11,915 nt of DNA from Fimenecus sp051881455 (lineage in GTDB: Bacteria; Bacillota; Clostridia; Oscillospirales; Acutalibacteraceae): positions 1-11,915 of the forward strand of contig JBJEPX010000032.1 of NCBI GenBank assembly GCA_051881455.1. Reading direction: 5' to 3'. Positions 6,023 through 11,915 of the stretch are shown here, one piece after another. Both the position numbers and the translations under genes were made by a program. Numbering within the stretch: position 1 is the first letter of the stretch; every line of letters begins with the position of its first letter. The notes beneath the pieces were generated by a model, which was given only the letters and a program-made list of their open reading frames with translations, was not told where the DNA came from and searched no databases.

Positions 6023-9000
6023 TTATTTCTGAATTTTAAGAGAAGCAATATCCGTAAGGCTTATGTTGCCGTCGGGAACAATAAATGTGCTTCGCATTAT
6101 GCTTAATGCCGCATCCAAGGATGTAAGGCAGGAGGTGCCGGATTCAACTGCAATGCGGCGAAGCTTGAAGCCGTCACGGTCGGAAAGTCTACCGTGGGTG
6201 GGCGTGTTTATGATGAGGGAAACCTGACCTTCGTGAAGCATATCCATAATGTTGGGATGGGCTCCCGTAAGGGGATTTACCGTTTTGCAGGGTATTCCCG
6301 CTTCGCTTAAAGCTTTTTGAGTTCCCGGTGTTGCATAGAATTCAAAATCGGAATCCTTGAATTCTTTAAGCATTTCGGAAACCTCTTTTTTATCCTTGTC
6401 GCGGACGGTTACAATTATTTTTGCGTTTTTGGGCAGTGAAACTCCGCCGCCCTCAAAGGCTTTGAGGAGAGCCTCGTTGTAATCTTTTGAAATACCGAGA
6501 ACCTCGCCGGTAGATTTCATTTCGGGGCCCAATGAGGTGTCGGCACCGATAATCTTTTCAAATGAGAATACAGGAAGTTTTATGGCATAATAACCGCTGT
6601 TTTCATAAAGTCCTGTGCCGTAGCCCATATCCTTGATTTTTTCGCCCAGCATTGCTCTTGTAGCAAGGGCAATGGCAGGAATACCCGTAACCTTACTGAT
6701 GTAAGGAACAGTTCTTGATGAGCGGGGATTAACCTCAATAATATATACCGTTTCACGCAGTACAATAAACTGTATGTTCATCATACCGATAACATGCAAC
6801 GCAGAGGCAAGGCGCTTTGTGTAGTCAACAATGGTTTTCTGTACTTTCGGAGAAAGAGTAACGGCAGGGTAAACCGAAATCGAGTCGCCCGAGTGAATAC
6901 CTGCGCGGTCGATATGCTCCATAATTCCGGGAATAAGAATATCTCTGCCGTCGCATATGGCGTCAATCTCAACCTCCTGACCCATAAGATACTTGTCAAC
7001 AAGTACAGGGTGTTCGGAAAGGTCGGGGATAGTTCTCGTGATAATATCCATAAATTCGAGAATATCCTCGTCACTTGAAGCTATCTGCATACCCTGACCG
7101 CCCAAAACATAGCTGGGGCGAACGAGTACGGGATAGCCTAAGCTGTGAGCCGCCGCAATAGCCTCCTGTGCTGTGAAAACAGTCTGCCCTTTCGGACGGG
7201 CAATATCGCAGAATTCAAGAATTTCATCGAAACGCTCTCTGTCTTCGGCGGCGTCAACATGGTCTGCGTCCGTGCCGAGGATTTTTATGCCTAAATCATT
7301 CAGCGTTTTTGTGAGCTTAATCGCAGTCTGACCGCCGAACTGCACAATAGCGCCGTCGGGCTTTTCAAGCTCAACAATACTTGTTACATATTCGGGTGTC
7401 AGAGGCTCAAAATAAAGCTTATCCGAAATATCAAAGTCGGTGGAAACGGTTTCGGGGTTGTTGTTTACGATAATCGCCTCACAGCCCGCTTTTTTAAGCG
7501 CCCAGACAGAGTGAACGGAGCAGTAGTCAAATTCAATGCCCTGACCGATTCTGATGGGACCTGAACCAAGCACCATAATCTTCTTTTTGTTCGTGATGGG
7601 ATTAACCTCGTTTTCAACGCCGTAATCCGAATAAAAATACGGTGTTTGCGCGGCAAATTCAGCGGCGCAGGTGTCAACAACCGAGAAAGACGGCTTAATT
7701 CCCCAAAGCTCTCTCATATTTTTAACGGCGGATTTAGTAGTGCCCACATTTTTTGCAATTACGGAATCCGTAAAACCGAGCCGCTTTGCTTCAAGCACCG
7801 TGTCGGGGTCAAATTTACCGCTTTTCAGCGTCCTTTCCATATCCGTGATTGCCTTTATCTTGTTTAGGAACCACATATCAATTTTTGTTATATCGTGGAT
7901 TTCTTTAAGGGAAATTCCGTTATAAATGGACGCCGCAACAACATAAAGACGCTGATTGTCAATGTTGTGAAGAAGAGGGCGAAGCTCATCACAGCCAAGT
8001 TTGAGGAAATCGTCAAGCAAAAGGCTTTCGCGGTTTTCCTCTAAGGAATGAAGTGCCTTGTGAAGTGCCGCCTCAAAGGAGCGGGCAATCGCCATAACCT
8101 CGCCTGTGGCCTTCATTTGTGTACCGAGAGTTTTCTTTGCGGTAACGAATTTATCAAAGGGCCATTTTGGAATTTTAACAACACAGTAGTCCAGAGCAGG
8201 CTCAAAGGAGGCAAAGGTTTTGCCAGTAACTGCATTGGGAATTTCGTCAAGCCCCAGTCCCAAAGCGATTTTCGCCGCAACTCTTGCTATGGGATAGCCG
8301 GTAGCCTTTGAAGCAAGAGCCGAGGAGCGGGAAACTCTCGGGTTAACCTCAATAACTGCATATTGGAACGAGTCGGGGTGAAGGGCAAACTGAACATTAC
8401 AGCCGCCCTGAATTCCAAGCTCCGTAATAATGTTCAGAGCCGCGGAACGAAGCATCTGATATTCCTTGTCCATAAGCGTCTGTGACGGCGCAACAACTAT
8501 TGAGTCGCCCGTATGAACGCCCACGGGGTCAAGGTTTTCCATATTACAAACGGTAATGCAGTTGCCCTTTGAGTCACGCATTACCTCGTATTCAATTTCT
8601 TTCCAGCCTGCAATACATTTTTCAATAAGAACCTGATTAACGCGTGAAAGACGGATACCGTTTGAAGCTATCTCGCGAAGCTCCTCTTCGTTGTCGGCAA
8701 TGCCGCCGCCTGTACCGCCGAGAGTGTAAGCAGGGCGAACTATAACGGGATATCCGATTTTGTTTGAAAACTCAACTGCGTCCTCAACCGTCTCAACCAC
8801 AAGTGAGTCAATGCAGGGCTCGCCGATTTTTTCCATTGTATCCTTAAAGCTCTGTCTGTCCTCCGCCTTTTTGATAGCGTCTGCATTTATGCCGATAAGA
8901 CGAACTCCGTTTTCTTTAAGAACGCCTATTTCTTCAAGCTCCATTGCAAGGTTAAGGCCTGTCTGACCGCCCAGAGTGGGGAGTATGGAATCGGGCTTTT

Positions 9001-9238
9001 CTTTTTTGATTATTTCGGTAAGTGTGGGAATAGTCAAAGGTTCAATATATACCTTGTCGGCAATATCGCCGTCAGTCATAATGGTGGCGGGGTTGGAGTT
9101 AACAAGCACAACCTCAACGCCTTCTTCTTTCAGCGAACGGCACGCCTGCGTACCTGCATAGTCAAATTCCGCGGCCTGACCTATGATAATGGGACCCGAG
9201 CCTATAACGAGAACTTTTTTTATGGATTTATCAATCAT
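6023..9238 (-). CDS. carB: Carbamoyl-phosphate synthase large subunit
   Basis: This 1071-residue protein has the normal length and full architecture. Two homologous synthetase halves each open with a nucleotide-binding motif: GSGPIIIGQAAEFDYAG near residue 13 and GSGPIRIGQGIEFDYC in the second half. Each half has an ATP-grasp domain, with RPAYTLGGTGGG in the first and RPSYVLGGQGMQ in the second. The oligomerisation domain lies between them. A C-terminal MGS-like allosteric domain follows (about 935 on; IIVTVRDKDKK, then INTPTHGR). It forms carbamoyl phosphate from bicarbonate, two ATP and ammonia channelled from CarA, feeding pyrimidine and arginine synthesis in the cytosol. The ATG at 9238 overlaps the carA stop by 8 bp. 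AAGGAGGG inside carA supplies a strong binding site, so translation is coupled and subunits stay balanced. Confidence 0.98.
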   Translation of the reverse strand: MIDKSIKKVLVIGSGPIIIGQAAEFDYAGTQACRSLKEEGVEVVLVNSNPATIMTDGDIADKVYIEPLTIPTLTEIIKKEKPDSILPTLGGQTGLNLAMELEEIGVLKENGVRLIGINADAIKKAEDRQSFKDTMEKIGEPCIDSLVVETVEDAVEFSNKIGYPVIVRPAYTLGGTGGGIADNEEELREIASNGIRLSRVNQVLIEKCIAGWKEIEYEVMRDSKGNCITVCNMENLDPVGVHTGDSIVVAPSQTLMDKEYQMLRSAALNIITELGIQGGCNVQFALHPDSFQYAVIEVNPRVSRSSALASKATGYPIARVAAKIALGLGLDEIPNAVTGKTFASFEPALDYCVVKIPKWPFDKFVTAKKTLGTQMKATGEVMAIARSFEAALHKALHSLEENRESLLLDDFLKLGCDELRPLLHNIDNQRLYVVAASIYNGISLKEIHDITKIDMWFLNKIKAITDMERTLKSGKFDPDTVLEAKRLGFTDSVIAKNVGTTKSAVKNMRELWGIKPSFSVVDTCAAEFAAQTPYFYSDYGVENEVNPITNKKKIMVLGSGPIRIGQGIEFDYCSVHSVWALKKAGCEAIIVNNNPETVSTDFDISDKLYFEPLTPEYVTSIVELEKPDGAIVQFGGQTAIKLTKTLNDLGIKILGTDADHVDAAEDRERFDEILEFCDIARPKGQTVFTAQEAIAAAHSLGYPVLVRPSYVLGGQGMQIASSDEDILEFMDIITRTIPDLSEHPVLVDKYLMGQEVEIDAICDGRDILIPGIMEHIDRAGIHSGDSISVYPAVTLSPKVQKTIVDYTKRLASALHVIGMMNIQFIVLRETVYIIEVNPRSSRTVPYISKVTGIPAIALATRAMLGEKIKDMGYGTGLYENSGYYAIKLPVFSFEKIIGADTSLGPEMKSTGEVLGISKDYNEALLKAFEGGGVSLPKNAKIIVTVRDKDKKEVSEMLKEFKDSDFEFYATPGTQKALSEAGIPCKTVNPLTGAHPNIMDMLHEGQVSLIINTPTHGRLSDRDGFKLRRIAVESGTSCLTSLDAALSIMRSTFIVPDGNISLTDIASLKIQK

Positions 9239-10319
9239 CGTAGCGGCCCTCCTTAACCATCTTTAAAAATCTGTCAAACAAAAACGAGGTATCTCTCGGT
9301 CCTGAGTTTGCCTCGGGGTGGAACTGTACCGTAAATACGGGCTTTCCGTGATAAACAATACCCTCAACCGTGGAGTCGTTAACATTGATACAGTTGATTT
9401 CCGCGTTTGACGGAAGCCCCTTGCCGTTAACCATATAACCGTGATTTTGTGAGGAGAGATATGTTCTGTCGTCGTTTATGAATTTTACGGGGTGGTTTGC
9501 ACCTCTGTGACCGTATTTCATACGCTCTGTTTCACCGCCGTTTGCAAGAGCCATGAGCTGATGCCCAAGGCATATTGCAAAGGTGGGAATACCGTAGTCA
9601 TAAAGCTTTTTGATTTCTTTTATAATGCTTACACAGTCCGAGGGGTCACCCGGTCCGTTGGAAAGCATAATTCCGTCGGGTGAAGCTTTGATTATTTCCT
9701 CGGCTGTTGTGAAAGAGGGGTACTGAATAACCGAACAGCCTCGTTTAACAAGACTGTCACCGATATTTCTTTTCGTTCCGAAATCCATAAGCGCAATTTT
9801 CGCACCGTCACCTGTTGAAAGCACCGTGGGCTTGTCAACCGTAACCGATTCCACCAGCTTTTCCTGACGGAACGCTTTGATTTTATTCATAAGGGAGTCT
9901 TTATCTGAAATATCATCGGTTATTATCCCTCTCATTGTGCCGCTTTCACGGAGCTTTTTAACGATAGAGCGCGTATCAAGCCCAGTAACGCAGGGAATAT
10001 CGTATTTTATCAAAAGCTCGTTAAGCGTCATTTCATTTCTGAAATTTGAAGGTGTCTCGCAAAGCTCGTGAACAAGAAAAGCGCAGGGTTGAAGCTTTTC
10101 GCTTTCAAAATCCTTTTCGCTCACTCCGTAATTACCTATCATCGGGTATGTCATAACAATTCCCTGACCTGCATATGACGGGTCGGTAAGAATTTCCACA
10201 TATCCGGTCATAGATGTATTAAAAACAATCTCACATGCCGTTTCGCTGAATTTTCCTGCGGCCTGTCCGCAATAAACAGCGCCGTCTTCAAGCATTAAAT
10301 ACGCCTTCAAAGCTTCCAC
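9231..10319 (-). CDS. carA: Carbamoyl-phosphate synthase small (glutaminase) subunit
   Basis: This 362-residue protein has an N-terminal CPSase small domain (about 6-150, opening KAYLMLEDGAVYCG) and a class I glutamine amidotransferase domain (about 174-355). The catalytic triad is complete: C250 in FAICLGHQLMAL, H334 and E336 in VQFHPEA. The oxyanion region SNGPGDPSD is also present. It hydrolyses glutamine and passes ammonia to CarB. The start is taken as GTG at 10319, with AAAGG upstream. A TTG at 10310 (then KAYLML) is a possible alternative, since homologues often begin near there. It is the first gene of the carA-carB-hydrolase operon, behind a near-consensus promoter with a very short leader. 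Confidence 0.97.
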   Translation of the reverse strand: MEALKAYLMLEDGAVYCGQAAGKFSETACEIVFNTSMTGYVEILTDPSYAGQGIVMTYPMIGNYGVSEKDFESEKLQPCAFLVHELCETPSNFRNEMTLNELLIKYDIPCVTGLDTRSIVKKLRESGTMRGIITDDISDKDSLMNKIKAFRQEKLVESVTVDKPTVLSTGDGAKIALMDFGTKRNIGDSLVKRGCSVIQYPSFTTAEEIIKASPDGIMLSNGPGDPSDCVSIIKEIKKLYDYGIPTFAICLGHQLMALANGGETERMKYGHRGANHPVKFINDDRTYLSSQNHGYMVNGKGLPSNAEINCINVNDSTVEGIVYHGKPVFTVQFHPEANSGPRDTSFLFDRFLKMVKEGRYDD

Positions 10320-10345
10320 CGTGCCTTTCTTTATATCAACTGATT

Positions 10346-10374
10346 ATTATACCTCATTTTCAATTACCGTTCAA
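10346..10374 (-). promoter_or_regulatory. Promoter of the carA-carB operon
   Basis: On the - strand TTGAAC (10374-10369) and a perfect TATAAT (10351-10346) are 17 bp apart. Transcription should begin near 10339, about 20 nt before the carA GTG. That leaves no room for a PyrR-type attenuator, a T-box or a riboswitch, so control, if any, must act at the promoter or on the enzyme. Confidence 0.8.
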
Positions 10375-10394
10375 TATGAAAACAGCAATTATTT

Positions 10395-10424
10395 AAAAAA
10401 ACAGCGGCGGTATTTCCGTCGCTG
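10395..10424 (-). terminator. Rho-independent terminator of the 38-codon gene
   Basis: On the - strand CAGCGACGG (10424-10416) pairs with CCGCCGCTG (10410-10402) with one A-C mismatch, around a 5-base loop, followed by seven T. It starts 6 nt after the small ORF's stop and ends about 20 bp before the carA -35 box, insulating the two genes. Confidence 0.8.
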
Positions 10425-10430
10425 AAAAAA

Positions 10431-10547
10431 TCAAAATAAAAGATGTACTGTACCGCCAACTGCGGCAATTAAAGAAATAATGAAAACGGCTATAAAACTT
10501 ATGCTTTGTATTTTCTTTGAAAAGGCAAAGTATGAAGATAAGCTCAT
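10431..10547 (-). CDS. Small single-span membrane peptide (38 aa), unknown function
   Basis: The frame reads MSLSSYFAFSKKIQSISF, then AVFIISLIAAVGG after IA, ending TVHLLF. The first ~14 residues are polar with a KK pair. Residues about 16-38 form one hydrophobic helix with a GG, so a single membrane span with the N-terminus inside is likely. Support for expression is unusually complete for so short a frame. A strong Shine-Dalgarno AGGAGTG (AGGAG core at 10556-10560) lies 8 nt before the ATG. An extended -10 promoter is just upstream and a terminator just downstream. I recognise no family. Size and hydrophobicity fit a small regulatory membrane protein or a type I toxin-like peptide, but no antitoxin RNA is evident and this is inference. 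The overlapping 70-codon frame on the same strand lacks these signals. Confidence 0.7.
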   Translation of the reverse strand: MSLSSYFAFSKKIQSISFIAVFIISLIAAVGGTVHLLF

Positions 10548-10576
10548 GGTTTTCACTCCTGTCAGATTTCTTATGA

Positions 10577-10605
10577 ATTTTAGCACAAAAAGAATAAACA
10601 GTCAA
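10577..10605 (-). promoter_or_regulatory. Promoter of the 38-codon gene
   Basis: On the - strand TTGACT (10605-10600) and TAAAAT (10582-10577) are 17 bp apart, with a TGC extended -10 motif directly before the -10. The predicted start is near 10570, about 23 nt before the ATG. Confidence 0.8.
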
Positions 10606-10711
10606 TAAACATAATTGAAATAGTTTTAAATTTGTTTATAATTATGATTATATAATAATACAAATAATATAAATGGTCAATTTTGCCCAAAAAAATATGT
10701 TCAAATAATTC
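10606..10711. other. A+T-rich divergent intergenic spacer
   Basis: This is a very A+T-rich stretch between the leftward promoter of the small peptide gene and the rightward rpmG promoter. I see no ORF and no clear operator. The A/T tracts next to both -35 boxes could act as UP elements. Confidence 0.6.
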
Positions 10712-10740
10712 TTGACAAGTTATAATGCTTGTGGTAGAAT
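10712..10740 (+). promoter_or_regulatory. Promoter of the rpmG-secE-nusG operon
   Basis: A perfect TTGACA (10712-10717) and TAGAAT (10735-10740) are separated by 17 bp, with a TGG extended -10 motif. Transcription should start near 10747. The upstream flank is A-rich. The strength suits a ribosomal protein operon. Confidence 0.85.
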
Positions 10741-10745
10741 GTCAA

Positions 10746-10830
10746 TACCTCGAAAAAGAGGGTTCTTTTTTTGTGCCCATTTTTATTGAGGTAGGCTATA
10801 CAGAAGTTACCTGCCGATTTTTCAGGTAAC
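10746..10830 (+). promoter_or_regulatory. Structured 5' leader of rpmG-secE-nusG
   Basis: The untranslated leader is about 105 nt. It contains a short CCTC/GAGG hairpin (10748-10751 with 10758-10761) followed by GTTC and a T7 run, which looks like a weak attenuator. A perfect 8-bp hairpin GTTACCTG (10806-10813) / CAGGTAAC (10823-10830) lies 8 nt before the rpmG binding site. GAGGTA (10788-10793) can pair with TACCTC (10746-10751) or with TACCT (10808-10812), so the two hairpins could be exchanged for alternatives. This suggests autoregulation or attenuation. I do not recognise it as a named leader class. Confidence 0.5.
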
Positions 10831-10852
10831 ACATTAACGGAGGTGCCGAAAA

Positions 10853-11002
10853 ATGAGAGTAAAAATCACATTAGCTTGCACAGAGTGCAAACAGCGCAAT
10901 TACAACACAAAGAAAAACAAGAAGAACACTCCTGACAGACTGGAGATGAATAAGTATTGCAGATTCTGCAAGAAACACACTCTCCACAGGGAAACAAAGT
11001 AA
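10853..11002 (+). CDS. rpmG: 50S ribosomal protein L33 (zinc-ribbon, C+ type)
   Basis: This 49-residue protein reads MRVKITLACTECKQRNYNTK and ends KKHTLHRETK, the standard bacterial L33 length and sequence. Two CxxC pairs, C9/C12 and C36/C39, form the zinc site, so it is the zinc-dependent C+ form and not the zinc-free paralogue. It is a small basic protein of the large ribosomal subunit near the E site. GGAGGTG (10839-10845) lies 7 nt before the ATG. It is the first gene of a tight operon with secE (15 nt gap) and nusG, a frequent order in Firmicutes. Confidence 0.97.
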   Translation: MRVKITLACTECKQRNYNTKKNKKNTPDRLEMNKYCRFCKKHTLHRETK

Positions 11003-11017
11003 CCGGAGGTATGTGAG

Positions 11018-11380
11018 ATGTCTGAAAGCAAAGAAAAGACCACTGCCGAAGTAAAGAAGGAAAAATCAGACAAGAAGTCTGCCGATGCCGCTAAGAAGAA
11101 TAAAGAGAACATCTTTAAGAGAATGGGCAAAAGCATCAAAAGATTTTTCAAGGATTTCAAAGGCGAGTGCAAAAAAATCACATGGCCTACGGGAAAAACG
11201 GTTCTTAATAACTCACTTGTAGTTTTGGTGGTTGTTGCAATAGTCGGTCTTGTTATTTTCGGAATAGACCAGGGCCTTGCTTTTATTATCAAACAGCTTG
11301 TTGCTTTGAGCAACAGCCAGGATGCAAAGCAGGCGGCAGAGGCAACAACTCAGATGATCAGCATGTTTTTCTTGAAATAA
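11018..11380 (+). CDS. secE: Preprotein translocase subunit SecE
   Basis: This 120-residue protein carries the SecE core FFKDFKGECKKITWPTGKTV (about 43-62), the amphipathic helix and conserved WP. One membrane span follows (about 65-92, rich in Val/Ile). SecE clamps SecY in the essential SecYEG channel. It is about twice the length of minimal Gram-positive SecE. An N-terminal Lys/Glu/Ser/Ala-rich, probably disordered extension covers about 1-35. The C-terminus runs some 28 residues past the span (SNSQDAKQAAEATTQ, ending MISMFFLK). The ATG at 11018 is set by GGAGG (11005-11009) with 8-nt spacing. An ATG at 11011 is followed at once by a stop. It sits between rpmG and nusG as expected. Confidence 0.95.
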   Translation: MSESKEKTTAEVKKEKSDKKSADAAKKNKENIFKRMGKSIKRFFKDFKGECKKITWPTGKTVLNNSLVVLVVVAIVGLVIFGIDQGLAFIIKQLVALSNSQDAKQAAEATTQMISMFFLK

Positions 11381-11396
11381 TCGGAGGAGATAAGTT

Positions 11397-11915
11397 ATGG
11401 CAGAAATCTCCAAATGGTATGTAGTGCATACTTATTCAGGATATGAAAATAAGGTTGCAACAAACATTGAAAAAGTTGTTGAGAACCGAAAAATGCATGA
11501 TCTTATCCTTGAGGTGAAGGTTCCTACGGAAATCGTTACCGAGATAAAGGACGACCAGAAAAGGGAAGTTGAGCGCAAAATTTTCCCGGGTTATGTAATG
11601 GTAAAGGTTGCAGTATTTGAAAATGAAGATACAGGCGACCTTGAAATGACGGATGATACATGGTATGTAATCCGTAACACACGCGGTGTAACAGGCTTTG
11701 TCGGCCCCGAAAGCAAGCCCGTGCCCCTCACAGACGCTGAGGTTTATGCAATGGGCGTTGAAAAGAAGGTCGTTAAAATCGACTATGAGGTCGGCGATAT
11801 GGTTACGATTATTGACGGCGCGTTTGAAGGCGTAATCGGCGTAGTCCGTGAGTTGGACGCTGACAATAATTCAGTATGTGTGGTAATCTCAATGCTCGGC
11901 AGGGAAACACCTGTT
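11397..11915 (+). CDS. nusG: Transcription termination/antitermination protein NusG (3' end missing)
   Basis: 173 codons are present before the window ends, only a few short of the usual ~175-180. The NGN domain opens KWYVVHTYSGYENKVATNIE and includes KIFPGYVMVK and the TWYVIRNTRGVTGFVG segment that contacts the RNA polymerase clamp. A C-terminal KOW domain follows (about 123 on; VGDMVTIIDGAFEGVIGVV), which binds Rho or S10. NusG controls pausing, termination and coupling to translation. GGAGGAG (11383-11389) precedes the ATG, 16 nt after the secE stop. By family synteny rplK (L11) would come next, outside the window. Confidence 0.97.
   Translation, partial: MAEISKWYVVHTYSGYENKVATNIEKVVENRKMHDLILEVKVPTEIVTEIKDDQKREVERKIFPGYVMVKVAVFENEDTGDLEMTDDTWYVIRNTRGVTGFVGPESKPVPLTDAEVYAMGVEKKVVKIDYEVGDMVTIIDGAFEGVIGVVRELDADNNSVCVVISMLGRETPV

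Noticed and set aside
10320..10394. PyrR attenuator, T-box or riboswitch before carA
   Set aside because: The predicted leader is only about 20 nt. The only hairpin nearby belongs to the terminator of the small upstream gene.
10393..10605. 70-codon frame on the - strand overlapping the small peptide gene
   Set aside because: It starts inside the promoter, has no ribosome binding site, runs through the terminator and has a Phe/Ser/Lys-rich composition typical of A+T-rich chance frames.
10900..11313. 137-codon - strand frame opposite rpmG and secE
   Set aside because: It lies antisense to two well-identified genes. Its Leu/Phe/Ser-rich product is the shadow expected from Lys/Glu-rich SecE codons.

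Overview
The window looks like a chromosomal segment of a low-to-moderate G+C Gram-positive bacterium. It is probably a gut-type member of the Clostridia (Oscillospiraceae or Ruminococcaceae-like). This rests on the strong AGGAGG-type ribosome binding sites, TTGACA/TATAAT promoters, GTG and TTG starts, the rpmG-secE-nusG order, a VanS/PhoR-like two-component pair, and a QueT transporter behind a preQ1 riboswitch. The taxonomic guess is inference; no rRNA is present.

Layout. Positions 1-1699 (+ strand) hold the 3' end of dnaK followed by complete dnaJ, with a perfect hairpin between them. Positions 1702-1979 are a non-coding element of about 278 bp with imperfect 28-bp terminal inverted repeats bounded by TA, and with several nested internal hairpins. 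It sits between the dnaJ stop and the apparent native dnaKJ terminator (1990-2020), as a MITE-like insertion would. Positions 2030-4151 (- strand) hold an OmpR-family response regulator and its overlapping histidine kinase, converging on dnaJ.

Positions 4205-4817 (- strand) hold queT with its own terminator and a preQ1-I riboswitch overlapping its Shine-Dalgarno region. Positions 4853-10319 (- strand) are a compact operon, carA-carB-hydrolase: both subunits of carbamoyl-phosphate synthase with an 8-bp overlap, then a DUF2974/Mbeg1-like serine hydrolase whose ribosome binding site overlaps the carB stop. A near-consensus promoter lies only about 20 nt before carA, leaving no room for a pyr attenuator.

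Positions 10394-10605 (- strand) hold a complete miniature gene: a strong promoter, strong Shine-Dalgarno, a 38-codon ORF for a single-span membrane peptide, and a terminator. Positions 10712-11915 (+ strand) hold a strong promoter, a leader of about 105 nt with alternative hairpins, then rpmG (zinc-ribbon L33), secE and nusG, which runs off the end.

Most of the window is core housekeeping: chaperones, pyrimidine/arginine precursor synthesis, translation, secretion and transcription. The parts worth a second look are the TA-bounded structured element after dnaJ, the 38-aa membrane peptide gene, the structured rpmG leader and the queT riboswitch.
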